The position numbers were made by a program, and so were the translations under genes. A stretch of 64,000 nt of DNA from positions 1,178,001 to 1,242,000 of the forward strand of contig NZ_CP092365.1 in assembly GCF_022370835.2 (NCBI RefSeq), given 5' to 3'. The notes beneath the pieces are model-generated. The model was given only the letters and a program-made list of their open reading frames with translations. It was not told the DNA's origin and made no database searches. Shown in pieces: positions 47,976 through 59,809 of the stretch (within the stretch, counting starts at the first letter, position 1; each line of letters begins with the position of its first letter). The stretch is from Mycolicibacillus parakoreensis (lineage in GTDB: Bacteria > Actinomycetota > Actinomycetes > Mycobacteriales > Mycobacteriaceae).

Positions 47976-49163
47976 TCAGTCGGTGATCACACCCAGGGTG
48001 CGGTAGATCTCGTTGGACAGCGCCACGCTGCGCGGGTCGGCGTTGGCCTTGGTCTCATCGAACCGGTTCATCACGTAGGCGTAGCCGATCCGATGCTCGA
48101 GGTCGACGAACCCGAAGGAGCCGCCCAGGCCACCGTGGCCGAAGATGTGCGGGTTGGGCCCGTTGACGCAGCGCTGGTTGAGCATGTAACCCAGCCCCCA
48201 GCCGTGGTCGGCGACCCGCGGCCCGAGCACCAGGTCGGTGTCCGTCCCGCCCTGGCAGACCCGGATGAGATCCATGTGCGCGCGGCTGAGCAGCTTCTCC
48301 TGGGCCAAGGCGTTGTAGAACGTCGCGGTGCCCAGCGCCGAGACCTGTCCGTTGGTGCCGGGGAACTCCAGCTGCCGCCAGAGGGGCAGATCGTTGGTGG
48401 CGACCTCGTCGTCGGGGGCGAAGCCCATCGCCACCGCCAGGCCGGCCTTGGGATGGTCGGCCAGGCTGGTCGGATGCGTCGGGGCGTTGACCGACCCCAG
48501 CATCTGGCGAATGGTCGGCTTGTCGACCGGATCGGCGCAGCGGCGCGGCTGTGCGTCGGCGGGCACCCCGATGTGGATCTCCGCGCCGAGCGGACCGGCG
48601 ATCTCGGCCCGCAGATACTCCCCGACGGTGCCTCCGGTGACCCGGCGCATCACCTCGCCGATGATGAACCCGTAGGTGGTCATGTGATACCCCTGGGCGG
48701 TGCCCGGCGCCCACCACGGTTCGGCGGCCGCGATGCGGGTGCAGACCAGATCCCAGTCGGTGACGTCCTGCCAGGGCATCGGCGCGCGCGGCCCGATCAC
48801 CCCGGAGCGATGGCTGAGCACCATGGCCAGGGTGATGTCGGCCTTGCCCGCCTGGGCGAACTCCGGCCAGTAGCGGGCGATCGGGGCATCGAGCTGCAGT
48901 TGACCGCTCTCCACCAGGTGGTGCACGCAGGTGCTGGTGAGTCCCTTGGTGCCGGACAGGACGGTCGACAGGGTGTCGTCGCGCCACGCCCGGGTGCCGG
49001 CGGGGTCGATCGAGCCGCCCCACAGGTTGACGACGAGCTCACCGTCGACGAACGCCGCCACCGCCGCGCCGAGCTCCCCGCGGGCGGTGAAGTTTCGCTC
49101 GAACTCTTCAGCGACCCGCTGGTACGCCGGGGCGTACGAGCCGTGGATGTCGACGGCGCTCAC
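47976..49163 (-). CDS. lipP: Beta-lactamase-fold serine esterase LipP
   Basis: 395 residues of the class C beta-lactamase/esterase family. The SxxK motif is SGTK with Ser70 and Lys73. The Tyr motif region is GYHMTTYGF, and GHGGLGGSFGFVDLEHRIGY corresponds to the KTG-like wall. Similar mycobacterial proteins hydrolyse short-chain esters. No signal peptide is seen. GTG 49163 is chosen because CAGGAGG lies just upstream; the TTG at 49178 lies before that site. It ends 35 bases after nei1 on the opposite strand. Confidence 0.92.
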   Translation of the reverse strand: MSAVDIHGSYAPAYQRVAEEFERNFTARGELGAAVAAFVDGELVVNLWGGSIDPAGTRAWRDDTLSTVLSGTKGLTSTCVHHLVESGQLQLDAPIARYWPEFAQAGKADITLAMVLSHRSGVIGPRAPMPWQDVTDWDLVCTRIAAAEPWWAPGTAQGYHMTTYGFIIGEVMRRVTGGTVGEYLRAEIAGPLGAEIHIGVPADAQPRRCADPVDKPTIRQMLGSVNAPTHPTSLADHPKAGLAVAMGFAPDDEVATNDLPLWRQLEFPGTNGQVSALGTATFYNALAQEKLLSRAHMDLIRVCQGGTDTDLVLGPRVADHGWGLGYMLNQRCVNGPNPHIFGHGGLGGSFGFVDLEHRIGYAYVMNRFDETKANADPRSVALSNEIYRTLGVITD

Positions 49164-49195
49164 GTCGCCTCCTGTCAAGGAGCGGCCCTCCCTCG

Positions 49196-49266
49196 AGCGG
49201 GCGACGGGAATCGAACCCGCGTAGCTAGTTTGGAAGACTAGGGCTCTACCATTGAGCTACGCCCGC
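49196..49266 (-). tRNA. tRNA-Gly (TCC)
   Basis: The minus strand gives acceptor GCGGGCG/CGCCCGC with T73, D arm GCTCAATGGTAGAGC, anticodon stem CTAGT/ACTAG with loop CTTCCAA (anticodon TCC), and T arm GGTTCGATTCC. CCA is not encoded. A TACAGT -10 box (49285-49290, minus strand) lies 18 bases upstream. Confidence 0.95.
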
Positions 49267-49372
49267 ATGCATAACCAACGCCCGACTGTACCGGCGCGGT
49301 GGAGGTCAAATCCAATCGCGATGCCGCCCGGGTGTCGGTGCGGGGTTGGCCGTAGGATCGCCTGGTCAGCCG

Positions 49373-49450
<78 letters not shown>

Positions 49451-49496
49451 CAGCGACCGCCAGACCGCCGGAAATCGACCCGAGGAGTACACCGGA

Positions 49497-50912
49497 ATGA
49501 AGAGCACCGTCGAACAGTTGAGCCCCACCCGGGTTCGCATCAACGTGGAGGTGCCCTTCACCGAGCTCGAGCCCGACTTCACCCGCACCTACCAGCAGTT
49601 GGCCAAGCAGGTGCGGTTGCCCGGCTTCCGGCCCGGTAAGGCGCCCGCCAAGCTGCTGGAGGCCCGGATCGGTCGGGGTGCGGTCCTCGATCAGGTGGTC
49701 AACGAGGCGCTGCCGGGGCGCTACACCCAGGCGGTCACCGAGCTCGAACTCAGCCCGCTGGGCCAGCCCGAGATCGACATCACCAAGATCGAGGACGGCG
49801 ACGAGCTGGTGTTCACCGCCGAGGTCGACGTGCGCCCCGAGATCGCGTTGCCGGACCTGTCGGCCCTGCAGATCCAGGTCGACCCGATCGAGGTCGCCGA
49901 CGACGAGGTCGACGCGGAGCTGCAGTCGCTGCGGGCCCGGTTCGGCACCCTGACCGGGGTGGAGCGCCCGGTCGCCGACGGTGACTTCGTCTCGATCGAT
50001 CTGGCGGCCACCGTCGACGGCGCCGAGCTGGCCGAGGCGACGACCGAGGGGCTCTCGCACGAGGTCGGCTCGGGTCAGCTCATCGAGGGGCTCGACGAGG
50101 CGATCATCGGGCTGAAGGCGGGGGAGAGCGCGACCTTCACCACCACGCTGACCGCCGGTGAGCAGGCCGGCAGCGAAGCCGAGGTCACCGTCACCGTCGG
50201 ATCGGTGAAGGAACGGGAACTGCCCGATCCCGACGACGACTTCGCGCAGCTGGCCAGCGAGTTCGACACCATCGGGGAACTGCGCGAGAGCCTGACCGAC
50301 CAGGTGCGCCGCACCAAGCGGGTCGAGCAGGCCGAGAAGATCCGTGACGCCGCACTCGAGCAGCTCGTCGACAGCGTCGAAGTGCCGCTGCCGGAGTCCA
50401 TCGTGCAGGCCCAGGTCGACGACACCGTGCACAACGCCGTCCACGGTCTCGACCACGATGAGGAGAAGTTCGCCGAGCAGCTCGCCGAGAAGGGCTCCTC
50501 GCGCGAGGAGTTCGACGCCGAGACCCGGGCGAACGCCGAGAAGGGAATCAAAACCCAACTGCTGCTCGACGCCCTCGCCGACGATCTGGACATCCAGGTC
50601 GGCCAGGACGAGCTCACCGAGCGGCTGGTGATGATGTCGCGCCAGTACGGCATCGAGCCCCAGCAGCTGGTGAGCTACCTGCAGCAGAACAACCAGCTGC
50701 CGCAGGTCTTCGCCGACGTGCGGCGCGGGCTGACCATCGCCGCGGTGGTGGAGGCGGCCACGGTCACCGACACCGCCGGCACCACGATCGACACCAGCGA
50801 GTTCTTCGGCCGGCCCGCCCCGTCGGACGCCGAGACCGAGACCGCCGAGACCGAGACCGACGAGGCCGACGCTGCCGGCGGGCCCGGCGACGCGGCCGAC
50901 GAGACCGAGTGA
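49497..50912 (+). CDS. tig: Trigger factor
   Basis: The 471-residue ribosome-associated chaperone and peptidyl-prolyl isomerase. The ribosome-binding domain carries the signature GFRPGKAP in the N-terminal 110 residues. The FKBP-like domain (about 155-245, [14 protein letters not shown]) and the C-terminal helical arm follow. The last 40 residues are an acidic Glu/Thr/Asp-rich tail ([14 protein letters not shown]). CGAGGAG precedes ATG 49497 by 11 bases. It is the first gene of the tig-clpP1-clpP2 proteostasis cluster. Confidence 0.97.
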   Translation: MKSTVEQLSPTRVRINVEVPFTELEPDFTRTYQQLAKQVRLPGFRPGKAPAKLLEARIGRGAVLDQVVNEALPGRYTQAVTELELSPLGQPEIDITKIEDGDELVFTAEVDVRPEIALPDLSALQIQVDPIEVADDEVDAELQSLRARFGTLTGVERPVADGDFVSIDLAATVDGAELAEATTEGLSHEVGSGQLIEGLDEAIIGLKAGESATFTTTLTAGEQAGSEAEVTVTVGSVKERELPDPDDDFAQLASEFDTIGELRESLTDQVRRTKRVEQAEKIRDAALEQLVDSVEVPLPESIVQAQVDDTVHNAVHGLDHDEEKFAEQLAEKGSSREEFDAETRANAEKGIKTQLLLDALADDLDIQVGQDELTERLVMMSRQYGIEPQQLVSYLQQNNQLPQVFADVRRGLTIAAVVEAATVTDTAGTTIDTSEFFGRPAPSDAETETAETETDEADAAGGPGDAADETE

Positions 50913-50925
50913 CGCTGTCAGCGAA
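50913..50925 (+). promoter_or_regulatory. clpP1: ClgR-like activator site upstream of clpP1
   Basis: CGCTGTCAGCGAA begins one base after the tig stop and contains the palindrome CGCTG-T-CAGCG. ClgR activates clpP1P2 in mycobacteria and other actinobacteria through a similar CGCT-NNN-AGCG motif. The clgR gene is not in the window. The site lies 94 bases before the clpP1 start. Confidence 0.55.
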
Positions 50926-51006
50926 CGCACCGCGTTTGACCGCCGGTGCGTGCTCGCGGTTCGTTACTGTCGGAGCAGACGGAAAAGAGAAAGCAGGTAC
51001 TCCACG

Positions 51007-51609
51007 GTGAGCGGTATGACTGACATGCGGTCGGACGGGCTGGGCTTCAACCTGACCGACTCGGTCTATGAACGGTTGTTGCGTGAACGCATCATCTTCC
51101 TCGGATCCCAGGTCGATGACGACATCGCCAACCGGTTGTGCGCACAGATTCTGCTGCTGTCCGCCGAAGACCCCACCAAAGACATCTCGCTGTACATCAA
51201 CTCCCCGGGCGGGTCGATCAGCGCCGGGATGGCGATCTACGACACCATGACGCTGTCGCCGTGCGACATCGCCACCTACGCGATGGGGATGGCGGCCTCG
51301 ATGGGCGAGTTCCTGCTCGCCGCGGGCACCAAGGGCAAACGGCACGCCCTGCCGCATGCCCGGATCCTGATGCACCAGCCGCTGGGCGGGGTGACCGGGT
51401 CGGCGGCCGACATCGCGATCCAGGCCGAACAGTTCGCCGTCATCAAAAAGGAGATGTTCCGGCTGAACGCCGAGTTCACCGGCCAGCCCATCGAACGCAT
51501 CGAGGCCGACTCCGACCGCGACCGGTGGTTCACCGCCGAGGAAGCGCTGGAATACGGCTTCGTCGACCACATCATCACCCGCGCCCACGTCAACGGAGCC
51601 TCCTCATGA
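51007..51609 (+). CDS. clpP1: ATP-dependent Clp protease proteolytic subunit 1
   Basis: 200 residues, the length of the M. tuberculosis protein. The catalytic Ser98 is in [14 protein letters not shown], the His in [10 protein letters not shown] and the Asp in [11 protein letters not shown]. In mycobacteria ClpP1 and ClpP2 each form heptamers that stack into one active mixed tetradecamer used by ClpX and ClpC1. GTG 51007 is chosen over ATG 51016 by matching N-terminus (MTDMRS follows 3 residues). It overlaps clpP2 by ATGA. Confidence 0.97.
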   Translation: MSGMTDMRSDGLGFNLTDSVYERLLRERIIFLGSQVDDDIANRLCAQILLLSAEDPTKDISLYINSPGGSISAGMAIYDTMTLSPCDIATYAMGMAASMGEFLLAAGTKGKRHALPHARILMHQPLGGVTGSAADIAIQAEQFAVIKKEMFRLNAEFTGQPIERIEADSDRDRWFTAEEALEYGFVDHIITRAHVNGASS

Positions 51610-52241
51610 ACCCTGAAACCACCCCCCAGGCGCGCTATGTGCTTCCGCAGTTCAGCGAGCGGACCCATCTCGGGGAGCGCATCGTCGACCCGTACGCGAA
51701 GCTCTTCGACGAGCGGATCATCTTCCTCGGCGCCCAGGTCGACGACGTCTCCGCCAACGACGTGATGGCGCAGCTGCTGGTGTTGGAGTCCCAGGACCCC
51801 GACCGCGACATCACCATGTACATCAACTCGCCCGGCGGCGGGTTCACCTCGCTGATGGCGATCTACGACACGATGCAGTATGTGCGTGCCGACATCCAGA
51901 CCGTCTGTCTGGGCCAGGCGGCCTCGGCGGCGGCGGTGCTGCTGGCCGCCGGCACGCCCGGTAAGCGCATGGCGCTGCCGAACGCCCGGGTGCTCATCCA
52001 CCAGCCGCAGTTGGCCGGGGTGATCCAGGGGCAGTTCTCCGACCTGGAGATCCAGGCGGCCGAGATCGAGCGGATGCGCACCCTGATGGAGGTCACCCTG
52101 GCCCGGCACACCGGCAAGGACCCCGAGGTGATCCGCCGCGACACCGACCGCGACAAGATCCTCACCGCCGAAGAGGCCAAGGACTACGGGATCATCGACA
52201 CCGTGCTGGAGTACCGCAAGCTCTCGGCGCAGAACGCCTGA
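51606..52241 (+). CDS. clpP2: ATP-dependent Clp protease proteolytic subunit 2
   Basis: 211 residues. The catalytic Ser107 is in [15 protein letters not shown], the His in ARVLIHQPQ and the Asp in [10 protein letters not shown]. The N-terminal extension ([20 protein letters not shown]) before FDERIIFLG is typical of ClpP2, and the hydrophobic pockets that dock ClpX and ClpC1 lie on its ring. It is translationally coupled to clpP1 by ATGA and is the last gene on this strand before the opposite-strand mmuM. Confidence 0.97.
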   Translation: MNPETTPQARYVLPQFSERTHLGERIVDPYAKLFDERIIFLGAQVDDVSANDVMAQLLVLESQDPDRDITMYINSPGGGFTSLMAIYDTMQYVRADIQTVCLGQAASAAAVLLAAGTPGKRMALPNARVLIHQPQLAGVIQGQFSDLEIQAAEIERMRTLMEVTLARHTGKDPEVIRRDTDRDKILTAEEAKDYGIIDTVLEYRKLSAQNA

Positions 52242-52288
52242 GACCTCCCCGGTCGCGCACCGACCCGGCGCCGCTTGTTTCGCCGCCG

Positions 52289-53206
52289 TCAGCCGGTGGG
52301 CGTCGCGGTGCCGCCCGCGGCGGGGTCGGCGAGGCGATCGGCGAGCGCGGCGATCTGTGCGGGGCCCACCCGGCAGCAGCCGCCGACGAGGCGGGCGCCG
52401 GCGCTCACCCAGCCCGCCGCCCGGTCGGCGGTGAACGTCGGGCGCCCCGACCAGCGCGTGCGCTCCCAGCGCTCGCCGCTGTTGGGGTAGACGATCACCG
52501 GTTTGTCGGTGACCCCGGCCGCGATGTCGATCGCCGCGGCGACGTCGGCCGGGTCGCAGCAGTTCACCCCGACCGCGCAGATCTGGGGCGCCCCGGCGGC
52601 CACCGCGAACGCCTCGGCCAGCGGCTGGCCGGCCCGGGTGCGCCGCCCGTCGATGGTGTAGCTGAGCCAGGCCGGTACATCGAGGTCGGCGAGCAGACCC
52701 ACCAGCGCCTCGGCCTCGTCGACATCGGGGACGGTCTCGCAGGCCAGCACGTCGGCACCGGCCGCGGCCAACACCTCCAGGCGGGGCCGATGCCAGGCGG
52801 CCAATTGCGCCACGCTCAACCCGTAGCGGCCCCGGTACTCCGCGCCGTCGGCCAGCGCCGCGCCGTAGGGTCCGACCGAGGCGGCCACCCAGCGCCGTCG
52901 CCCCCCGACGTCCGCGGCGGCGGTGCGGGCCAAACCGACGCTGCGGTGCAGCATTGCGGCCGTCTGGGCCGCATCGACTCCCCGGGCGGCGAAGCCGGGG
53001 AAAGACACCTGGTAGCTGGCCGTGGTGGCGATGTCGGCGCCGGCGCGGAAAAACTCCCGATGCGCCGCGGTGATCGCCGTGGGGGCGTCGAGCAGCAACC
53101 GCGCCGACCACAGCGGGTCGGACAGGTCGAAACCGGCGGCCTCCAGCGTGGTCGCCAGACCGCCGTCGGTGACCAGCGCGGTAGTGTTGGGCACGGCGAA
53201 CCGCAC
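52289..53206 (-). CDS. mmuM: Homocysteine S-methyltransferase
   Basis: About 305 residues of the Zn-dependent homocysteine methyltransferase family, which transfers methyl from S-methylmethionine or SAM to homocysteine to give methionine. The zinc ligands are in GVNCC and GGCCRVGP. Other blocks are TDGGLATTLEAAGFDLSDPL, ATTASYQ and ETVPDVDEAEAL. The start is uncertain. GTG 53206 matches the usual N-terminus (about 12 residues before TDGGLAT). ATG 53239 adds 11 residues. It sits between clpP2 and clpX on the opposite strand. The 252-base gap before clpX contains a TAGGTT -10 candidate (53320-53325). Confidence 0.92.
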   Translation of the reverse strand: MRFAVPNTTALVTDGGLATTLEAAGFDLSDPLWSARLLLDAPTAITAAHREFFRAGADIATTASYQVSFPGFAARGVDAAQTAAMLHRSVGLARTAAADVGGRRRWVAASVGPYGAALADGAEYRGRYGLSVAQLAAWHRPRLEVLAAAGADVLACETVPDVDEAEALVGLLADLDVPAWLSYTIDGRRTRAGQPLAEAFAVAAGAPQICAVGVNCCDPADVAAAIDIAAGVTDKPVIVYPNSGERWERTRWSGRPTFTADRAAGWVSAGARLVGGCCRVGPAQIAALADRLADPAAGGTATPTG

Positions 53207-53458
53207 GGTCTCACTGTAAAGGGCCCGGGGCCGCGGCATCGGGTTCTCGATCCGGTCACGGCCGTGACACGCCGCTGACACGGCGGCGCGTCCCACCGGT
53301 CGGCGGCCGGGTCAGGGGATAGGTTCGACGGACACGCATAACCGGCGGCGCGATTCGGCGTTATCAGTCGCGTGGCGGCGCAGCAAGCGGGTAGCGTCGG
53401 GGCCAACGCCCGGCGCACCCGAGACCGACGGCGAACAGGAAAGTGGGAGCCCAACACC

Positions 53459-54742
<1,284 letters not shown>

Positions 54743-54764
54743 AGCGAGCGGTGGGTGACGCGCG

Positions 54765-55601
54765 TTAGACGCGCACCCGGTCGGCGCGACTGTAGACGTT
54801 CATCGACTCGCCGCGCAGAAACGCGACCAGCGTCACCCCCGCCTCGGCGGCCAGGTCCACCGCCAACGACGACGGTGCCGAGACCGCCGCCAGCACCGGC
54901 ACCCCGGCCATCACCGCCTTCTGGGTCAGCTCGAACGAGACCCGACCGCTGACCAGCAGCACCGTGCCGGTGAGCGGGATGCGATCGTGTTCCAGCGCCC
55001 AACCGAGCACCTTGTCCACGGCGTTGTGCCGACCGATGTCCTCGCGCACCACCACCGGGGTGCCGTCGGCGTCGAACAGCGCCGCCGCGTGCAGCCCGCC
55101 GGTGCGGGCGAACACATTCTGCTCGGCGAGCAGCCGCGGCGGCAGCGTGCTCAGGGTGCGCGCGCTGACCGTGACCGGGTCGGCCGCCGGCCGGTGCCGG
55201 CTGGTCAGTCGCACCGTCTCCAGCGAGGATTTTCCGCACACCCCGCACGACGAGGTGGTGTAGAAGTTGCGGGTCACCCCGGGGTCGGGGGCCGCCACCC
55301 CGGGGGCCAGCGTCACATCGAGCACGTTGTAGCTGTTGACCCCGTCTGCGCCCTCGCCGCGGTCGGCTCCGGCGCAGAACTGGGCCCGCTGCACGTCCTC
55401 ACGTGCACCGATCACGCCTTCGGTCAGCAAGAAGCCCTGCGCGAGTTCGACATCGGACCCGGGGGTGCGCATCGTGACGGTCAGCGGCGCTCGACCGACC
55501 CGGATCTCCAGCGGCTCCTCGACGGCCAGGGTCTCGCTGCGTTCGGTGTCGCCGTGGGGGTTGAGGCGCCGGATCCGCCGGCGCGCGGTCAGCCGACCCA
55601 T
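54765..55601 (-). CDS. fdhD: Formate dehydrogenase sulfurtransferase FdhD
   Basis: 278 residues of the FdhD family, which passes sulfur from a cysteine desulfurase to the molybdenum cofactor and so activates formate dehydrogenase. The redox loop [10 protein letters not shown] gives Cys119 and Cys122 in [27 protein letters not shown] and [14 protein letters not shown] are signature blocks. ATG 55601 is chosen because [13 protein letters not shown] is the expected N-terminus. It is convergent with clpX (22 bases). In M. tuberculosis the gene is elsewhere beside fdhF, so this is a local rearrangement; no formate dehydrogenase is in the window. Confidence 0.94.
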   Translation of the reverse strand: MGRLTARRRIRRLNPHGDTERSETLAVEEPLEIRVGRAPLTVTMRTPGSDVELAQGFLLTEGVIGAREDVQRAQFCAGADRGEGADGVNSYNVLDVTLAPGVAAPDPGVTRNFYTTSSCGVCGKSSLETVRLTSRHRPAADPVTVSARTLSTLPPRLLAEQNVFARTGGLHAAALFDADGTPVVVREDIGRHNAVDKVLGWALEHDRIPLTGTVLLVSGRVSFELTQKAVMAGVPVLAAVSAPSSLAVDLAAEAGVTLVAFLRGESMNVYSRADRVRV

Positions 55602-56018
55602 CGCCGCGGGGCGGTGGCCGGGATCGCCGGGTTTACCGGACACGCGAGGCGCAGGGGCATGGTCTCCATTGTGGTCGTCGGCGCGCCGCGGGGCGACGCG
55701 GGGCCGCACCGGCGCGGGCCGCGCCGATCGCTAGCAAATGTTACTTGCGGGTAGACCGGTTTCTTAATCTTTGACGCCGCACAAACGTGACCAAAACCAC
55801 ACCGAGGAAAAAATCGGACGCCGATCGCCGAGCTGAACTGGAGGTTTGCTGAAAGTTCGTCGGCGTGTCCCGGGGGGAGGGCATCGATTCAACCCTAAGA
55901 AGAATGCAATAATCGGTACCGGCAGTGACATAAAAACCTGGCGAGCACCCTCCGGCGGCGCGGATGAGCGCCTGTGAAGCCGGATGTTCGCGCGTGGACC
56001 AGCAGGAAAGGCAGCGGC
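55602..56018. other. 417-base gap between fdhD and korA with an AT-richer core
   Basis: The divergent gap has no supportable gene. Bases from about 55733 to 55930 are clearly AT-richer than the surroundings and hold A/T runs such as AAAAAATCGG and CATAAAAAC, and several TANNNT boxes. It must contain the promoters of both fdhD and korA. I see a weak GCAA/TTGC inverted repeat near 55735-55750 but no convincing operator. Confidence 0.6.
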
Positions 56019-58010
56019 GTGGAGCCGAACATCGACAGCGGAGCCAACGCAACCAACGGGTCTGGGACCGCGTCGTCCGCGACGCCGAGTCGGCAGAAAA
56101 TCGAGAAGGTCGTCATCCGGTTCGCCGGGGACTCCGGTGACGGGATGCAGCTCACCGGTGACCGGTTCACCTCCGAGGCCGCGCTGTTCGGGAACGACCT
56201 GGCCACCCAGCCGAACTATCCCGCCGAGATCCGGGCTCCGCAGGGCACCCTGCCGGGGGTGTCGTCGTTCCAGATCCAGATCGCCGACTTCGACATCCTC
56301 ACCGCCGGGGACCGTCCCGACGTGCTCGTCGCGATGAACCCGGCCGCGCTGAAGGCCAACATCGATGACCTGCCGCGCGGCGGCATGGTGATCGCCAACG
56401 CCGACGAGTTCACCAAACGCAACCTCGCCAAGATCGGCTACGAGGCCAACCCGCTGGAGACCGAGGAGCTCTCCGACTTCGTGGTGATCCCGGTGGCCAT
56501 GACCTCGCTGACCCTCGGGGCCGTGGAATCGATCGGGGCGACCAAAAAGGACGGCGCCCGCGCCAAGAACATGTTCGCGCTGGGCCTGCTGTCGTGGATG
56601 TACGGCCGACCGATCGAGACCAGTGAAACGTTCATCCGCGAGAAGTTCGCCAACAAGCCCGACATCGCCGAGGCCAATGTGCTGGCGTTGAAGGCCGGCT
56701 GGAACTACGGCGAGACCACCGAGGCGTTCGGCACCACCTACGAGGTGTCGCCGGCCAAACTCGCCCCCGGCGAATACCGGCAGATCTCGGGCAACACGGC
56801 GCTGGCCTACGGTGTCGTCGTCGCCGGCTACCTGGCCGACACCCAGGTGCTGCTGGGCACCTACCCGATCACGCCGGCCTCCGACATCCTGCACGAGCTG
56901 TCCAAGCACAAGAACTTCAACGTCATGACCTTCCAGGCCGAAGACGAGATCGCCGGCATCGGCGCCGCCCTGGGGGCGTCCTACGGCGGTGCGCTGGGGG
57001 TGACCAGCACCTCGGGCCCGGGGCTCTCGCTGAAGTCCGAGGCGCTCGGGCTGGGCGTGATGACCGAGTTGCCGCTGCTGCTCATCGATGTGCAGCGTGG
57101 CGGCCCGTCGACGGGCCTGCCCACCAAAACCGAGCAGGCCGACCTGCTGCAGGCCCTCTACGGGCGCAACGGCGAATCGCCGGTGGCGGTGCTCGCCCCC
57201 GCGACCCCGTCGGACTGCTTCGCGGTGGCGATCGAGGCGGTGCGGATCGCGTTGACCTACCGCACGCCGGTGATCCTGCTCTCCGACGGCGCGATCGCCA
57301 ACGGATCCGAGCCGTGGCGCATTCCCGAGATCGCCGACCTCGCCCCGATCGAGCACACCGTCGCCCGGTCCGGTGAGCCGTTCGAACCCTACGCGCGCGA
57401 TCCGCAGACGCTGGCGCGGCAGTTCGCGGTGCCGGGCACCGCCGGCCTGGAGCACCGCATCGGCGGGCTGGAGAAACTCAACGGCACCGGCGACATCTCC
57501 TACGACCCGAACAACCACGACCTGATGGTGCGGTTGCGTCAGGCCAAGATCGACGGCATCGACGTGCCCGACCTGGTGGTCGACGACCCCAGCGGCGACG
57601 CCGAGCTGCTCATCCTCGGCTGGGGCAGCTCCTACGGGCCGATCGGGGAGGCGTGTCGACGCGTCCGGCGCAGCGGCACCAAGGTGGCCCACGCCCACCT
57701 GCGCTACCTCAGCCCGTTCCCGGCCAACCTCGGCGATGTGCTCCAGCACTACCCCAAGATCGTGGCGCCGGAGATGAACCTCGGCCAACTCGCGCTGCTG
57801 CTGCGGGGCCGTTACCTCGCCGATGTGCAGTCGGTGACCAAGGTGGCCGGCCGGGCGTTCCTGGCCGACGAGGTCGAGGACATCATCACCGCCGCGCTGG
57901 ACGGGACGCTGCGCGCGCAAGAGGACGAGAAGGCCGACCTGGCGCGAGCCGCGGCCGTCACCATCGAGAGTCAAGAAGAAGCCGCGGAAGCGCTAGGAGC
58001 GAAGGCATGA
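56019..58010 (+). CDS. korA: 2-oxoglutarate:ferredoxin oxidoreductase subunit alpha (KorA)
   Basis: A 663-residue fused gamma-alpha subunit of the CoA-dependent 2-oxoglutarate:ferredoxin oxidoreductase. The gamma domain (about 30-220) begins VIRFAGDSGDGMQLTGD. The alpha domain has YPITPASDILHELSKH, GASYGGALGVTSTSGPGLSL and DVQRGGPSTGLPTKTEQADL. The end carries WGSSYGPIGEACRR. It works with KorB in an oxygen-tolerant KOR route alongside the TCA cycle. GTG 56019 is chosen for the AGGAAAGG site 8 bases upstream, although a GTG at 55974 is in frame. It overlaps korB by ATGA. Confidence 0.96.
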   Translation: MEPNIDSGANATNGSGTASSATPSRQKIEKVVIRFAGDSGDGMQLTGDRFTSEAALFGNDLATQPNYPAEIRAPQGTLPGVSSFQIQIADFDILTAGDRPDVLVAMNPAALKANIDDLPRGGMVIANADEFTKRNLAKIGYEANPLETEELSDFVVIPVAMTSLTLGAVESIGATKKDGARAKNMFALGLLSWMYGRPIETSETFIREKFANKPDIAEANVLALKAGWNYGETTEAFGTTYEVSPAKLAPGEYRQISGNTALAYGVVVAGYLADTQVLLGTYPITPASDILHELSKHKNFNVMTFQAEDEIAGIGAALGASYGGALGVTSTSGPGLSLKSEALGLGVMTELPLLLIDVQRGGPSTGLPTKTEQADLLQALYGRNGESPVAVLAPATPSDCFAVAIEAVRIALTYRTPVILLSDGAIANGSEPWRIPEIADLAPIEHTVARSGEPFEPYARDPQTLARQFAVPGTAGLEHRIGGLEKLNGTGDISYDPNNHDLMVRLRQAKIDGIDVPDLVVDDPSGDAELLILGWGSSYGPIGEACRRVRRSGTKVAHAHLRYLSPFPANLGDVLQHYPKIVAPEMNLGQLALLLRGRYLADVQSVTKVAGRAFLADEVEDIITAALDGTLRAQEDEKADLARAAAVTIESQEEAAEALGAKA

Positions 58011-59074
58011 CCGACCTGACCGAGCGGGACCTGCCGCTGACCGCCGTCAGCGGCGTGCCGACCACGGACGAACCGCAGAAGGGCAAGGACTTCACCTCCA
58101 ACCAGGAGGTGCGGTGGTGCCCCGGCTGTGGCGACTACGTCATCCTCAACACCATCCGTAACTTCCTGCCGAAGCTCGGGTTGCGACGGGAGAACACCGT
58201 GTTCGTCAGCGGGATCGGCTGCTCGAGCCGGTTCCCGTACTACATGAACACCTACGGGGTGCACTCCATCCACGGTCGCGCGCCCACGTTCGCCACCGGG
58301 CTGGCCACCGCCCGCGAGGACCTGTCGGTGTGGGTGGTCACCGGCGACGGCGACGCCCTGTCGATCGGCGGCAACCACCTGATCCACACGCTGCGGCGCA
58401 ACGTCAACCTCACGATCCTGCTGTTCAACAACCGGATTTACGGGCTGACCAAGGGTCAGTACTCGCCGACCTCGGAGGCCGGCAAGGTCACCAAGTCCAC
58501 GCCGATGGGGTCGCTGGACAACCCGTTCAACCCGGTCTCGCTGGCGATCGGGGCGGAGGCCACCTTCGTCGGCCGCGCCCTGGACTCCGACCGCAAGGGT
58601 CTGACCGAGGTGCTGCAGGGCGCCATGGAGCACCGGGGGTCGGCGCTGGTGGAGATCCTGCAGGACTGCCCGGTGTTCAACGACGGTTCCTTCGACCTGC
58701 TGCGTAAGGAGGGCTCGGAGGACCGGTTGATCCACGTCCGCCAGGGCGAGCCGGTCATCTTCGGCACCAACGGCGAGTACTGCGTGGTCAAGGCCGACTA
58801 CGGGTTGGAGGTCGCCAAGACCGCCAATGTCGCCGCCGACCAGATCGTGGTGCATGACGCGACCCTGGAGGACTCCTCGTACGCGTTCGCGCTGTCGCGG
58901 CTCTCCGACCAGCACCTGGCCCACTTCCCGATGGGGATCTTCCGCCAGGTCAGCAAGCCCACCTACGACGACGAGGCGCGCGCGCAGGTTGCGGCGGCCC
59001 GCGAGGCCTCCCCGCACGATGCCGTCGCCCTGCAGTCGCTGTTGCGCGGGCGCGACACCTGGACCGTCGACTAG
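58007..59074 (+). CDS. korB: 2-oxoglutarate:ferredoxin oxidoreductase subunit beta (KorB)
   Basis: The 355-residue ThDP-binding beta subunit. [16 protein letters not shown] supplies a Cys pair for the iron-sulfur cluster, and [17 protein letters not shown] provides a third. The ThDP motif is [21 protein letters not shown] with [17 protein letters not shown] after it. The C-terminal part carries [11 protein letters not shown]. It pairs with KorA, to which it is coupled by ATGA. mobA follows 8 bases later. Confidence 0.96.
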   Translation: MTDLTERDLPLTAVSGVPTTDEPQKGKDFTSNQEVRWCPGCGDYVILNTIRNFLPKLGLRRENTVFVSGIGCSSRFPYYMNTYGVHSIHGRAPTFATGLATAREDLSVWVVTGDGDALSIGGNHLIHTLRRNVNLTILLFNNRIYGLTKGQYSPTSEAGKVTKSTPMGSLDNPFNPVSLAIGAEATFVGRALDSDRKGLTEVLQGAMEHRGSALVEILQDCPVFNDGSFDLLRKEGSEDRLIHVRQGEPVIFGTNGEYCVVKADYGLEVAKTANVAADQIVVHDATLEDSSYAFALSRLSDQHLAHFPMGIFRQVSKPTYDDEARAQVAAAREASPHDAVALQSLLRGRDTWTVD

Positions 59075-59082
59075 TTTCGGCG

Positions 59083-59733
59083 GTGAGGCCCCCGCCGCGC
59101 GAGCCGGGTGTGCCCGCGGGGATCGTGCTCGCTGGCGGCGCATCCCGGCGGATGGGGACCGACAAGGCGACGTTGCCGGCGCCGGCCGGTGAGACCACCA
59201 TGGTGGAGCAGACCGTGGCCACCGTGGGATCCCGCTGTCGTCCGCTGTTCGTGGTGGCCGCCGCCGACCAATGTCTTCCCGCGCTCGAGGCCCGGGTCCT
59301 GCGTGACCGCGAGCCCGGCCTGGGGCCGCTGGCCGCAACCGCCGCGGGGCTGCGGGAGGCCGCCGACGCCGGCGCCGTCTGGGCGCTCGTGGTTGCGGTG
59401 GACCTGCCGTTGCTCACCGGGGCCCTGCTCGACCGGGTGATCGGCACGGCCGCCGGGCTCGACGCCGAGGTCGTGCTGCCCTGGGACGGTCGCGATCACT
59501 ACCTGGCCGCGCTGTACCGCACCGCGCTGTGCGAACGGGCCGGCGCGCTGGTCGCCGCCGGGACCCGCAGCATGCGGTCGCTGGTCGACGCCGCCGACGC
59601 CCAACGCGTCGTGGTGACCCCGCCCGGAGCGGTGGGCGACGGGATTCCGGAGCTGACCAACGTGAACTCCCCGGCCGAGTTGCAGGCGTTGCGGGCCCGC
59701 CCCGCAACCCCGCCGGCAAACCGGGCAAATTGA
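59083..59733 (+). CDS. mobA: Molybdenum cofactor guanylyltransferase MobA
   Basis: A 216-residue nucleotidyltransferase that adds GMP to molybdopterin to give the MGD cofactor. The signature is [17 protein letters not shown] near the N-terminus, followed by AVDLPLLTG at the metal-binding Asp and [11 protein letters not shown] at the C-terminus. GTG 59083 is the first start after korB and lies in the GGCG GTG context without a strong ribosome-binding site. MobA serves bis-MGD enzymes such as formate dehydrogenase; fdhD is 3.5 kb upstream. Confidence 0.93.
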   Translation: MRPPPREPGVPAGIVLAGGASRRMGTDKATLPAPAGETTMVEQTVATVGSRCRPLFVVAAADQCLPALEARVLRDREPGLGPLAATAAGLREAADAGAVWALVVAVDLPLLTGALLDRVIGTAAGLDAEVVLPWDGRDHYLAALYRTALCERAGALVAAGTRSMRSLVDAADAQRVVVTPPGAVGDGIPELTNVNSPAELQALRARPATPPANRAN

Positions 59734-59809
59734 CAGAGCGTTAATACCACCGGCGTATCACCGATTTTATGGCGGCCGAAGAAACGCGCTAATTACATGG
59801 AATTGGTCG

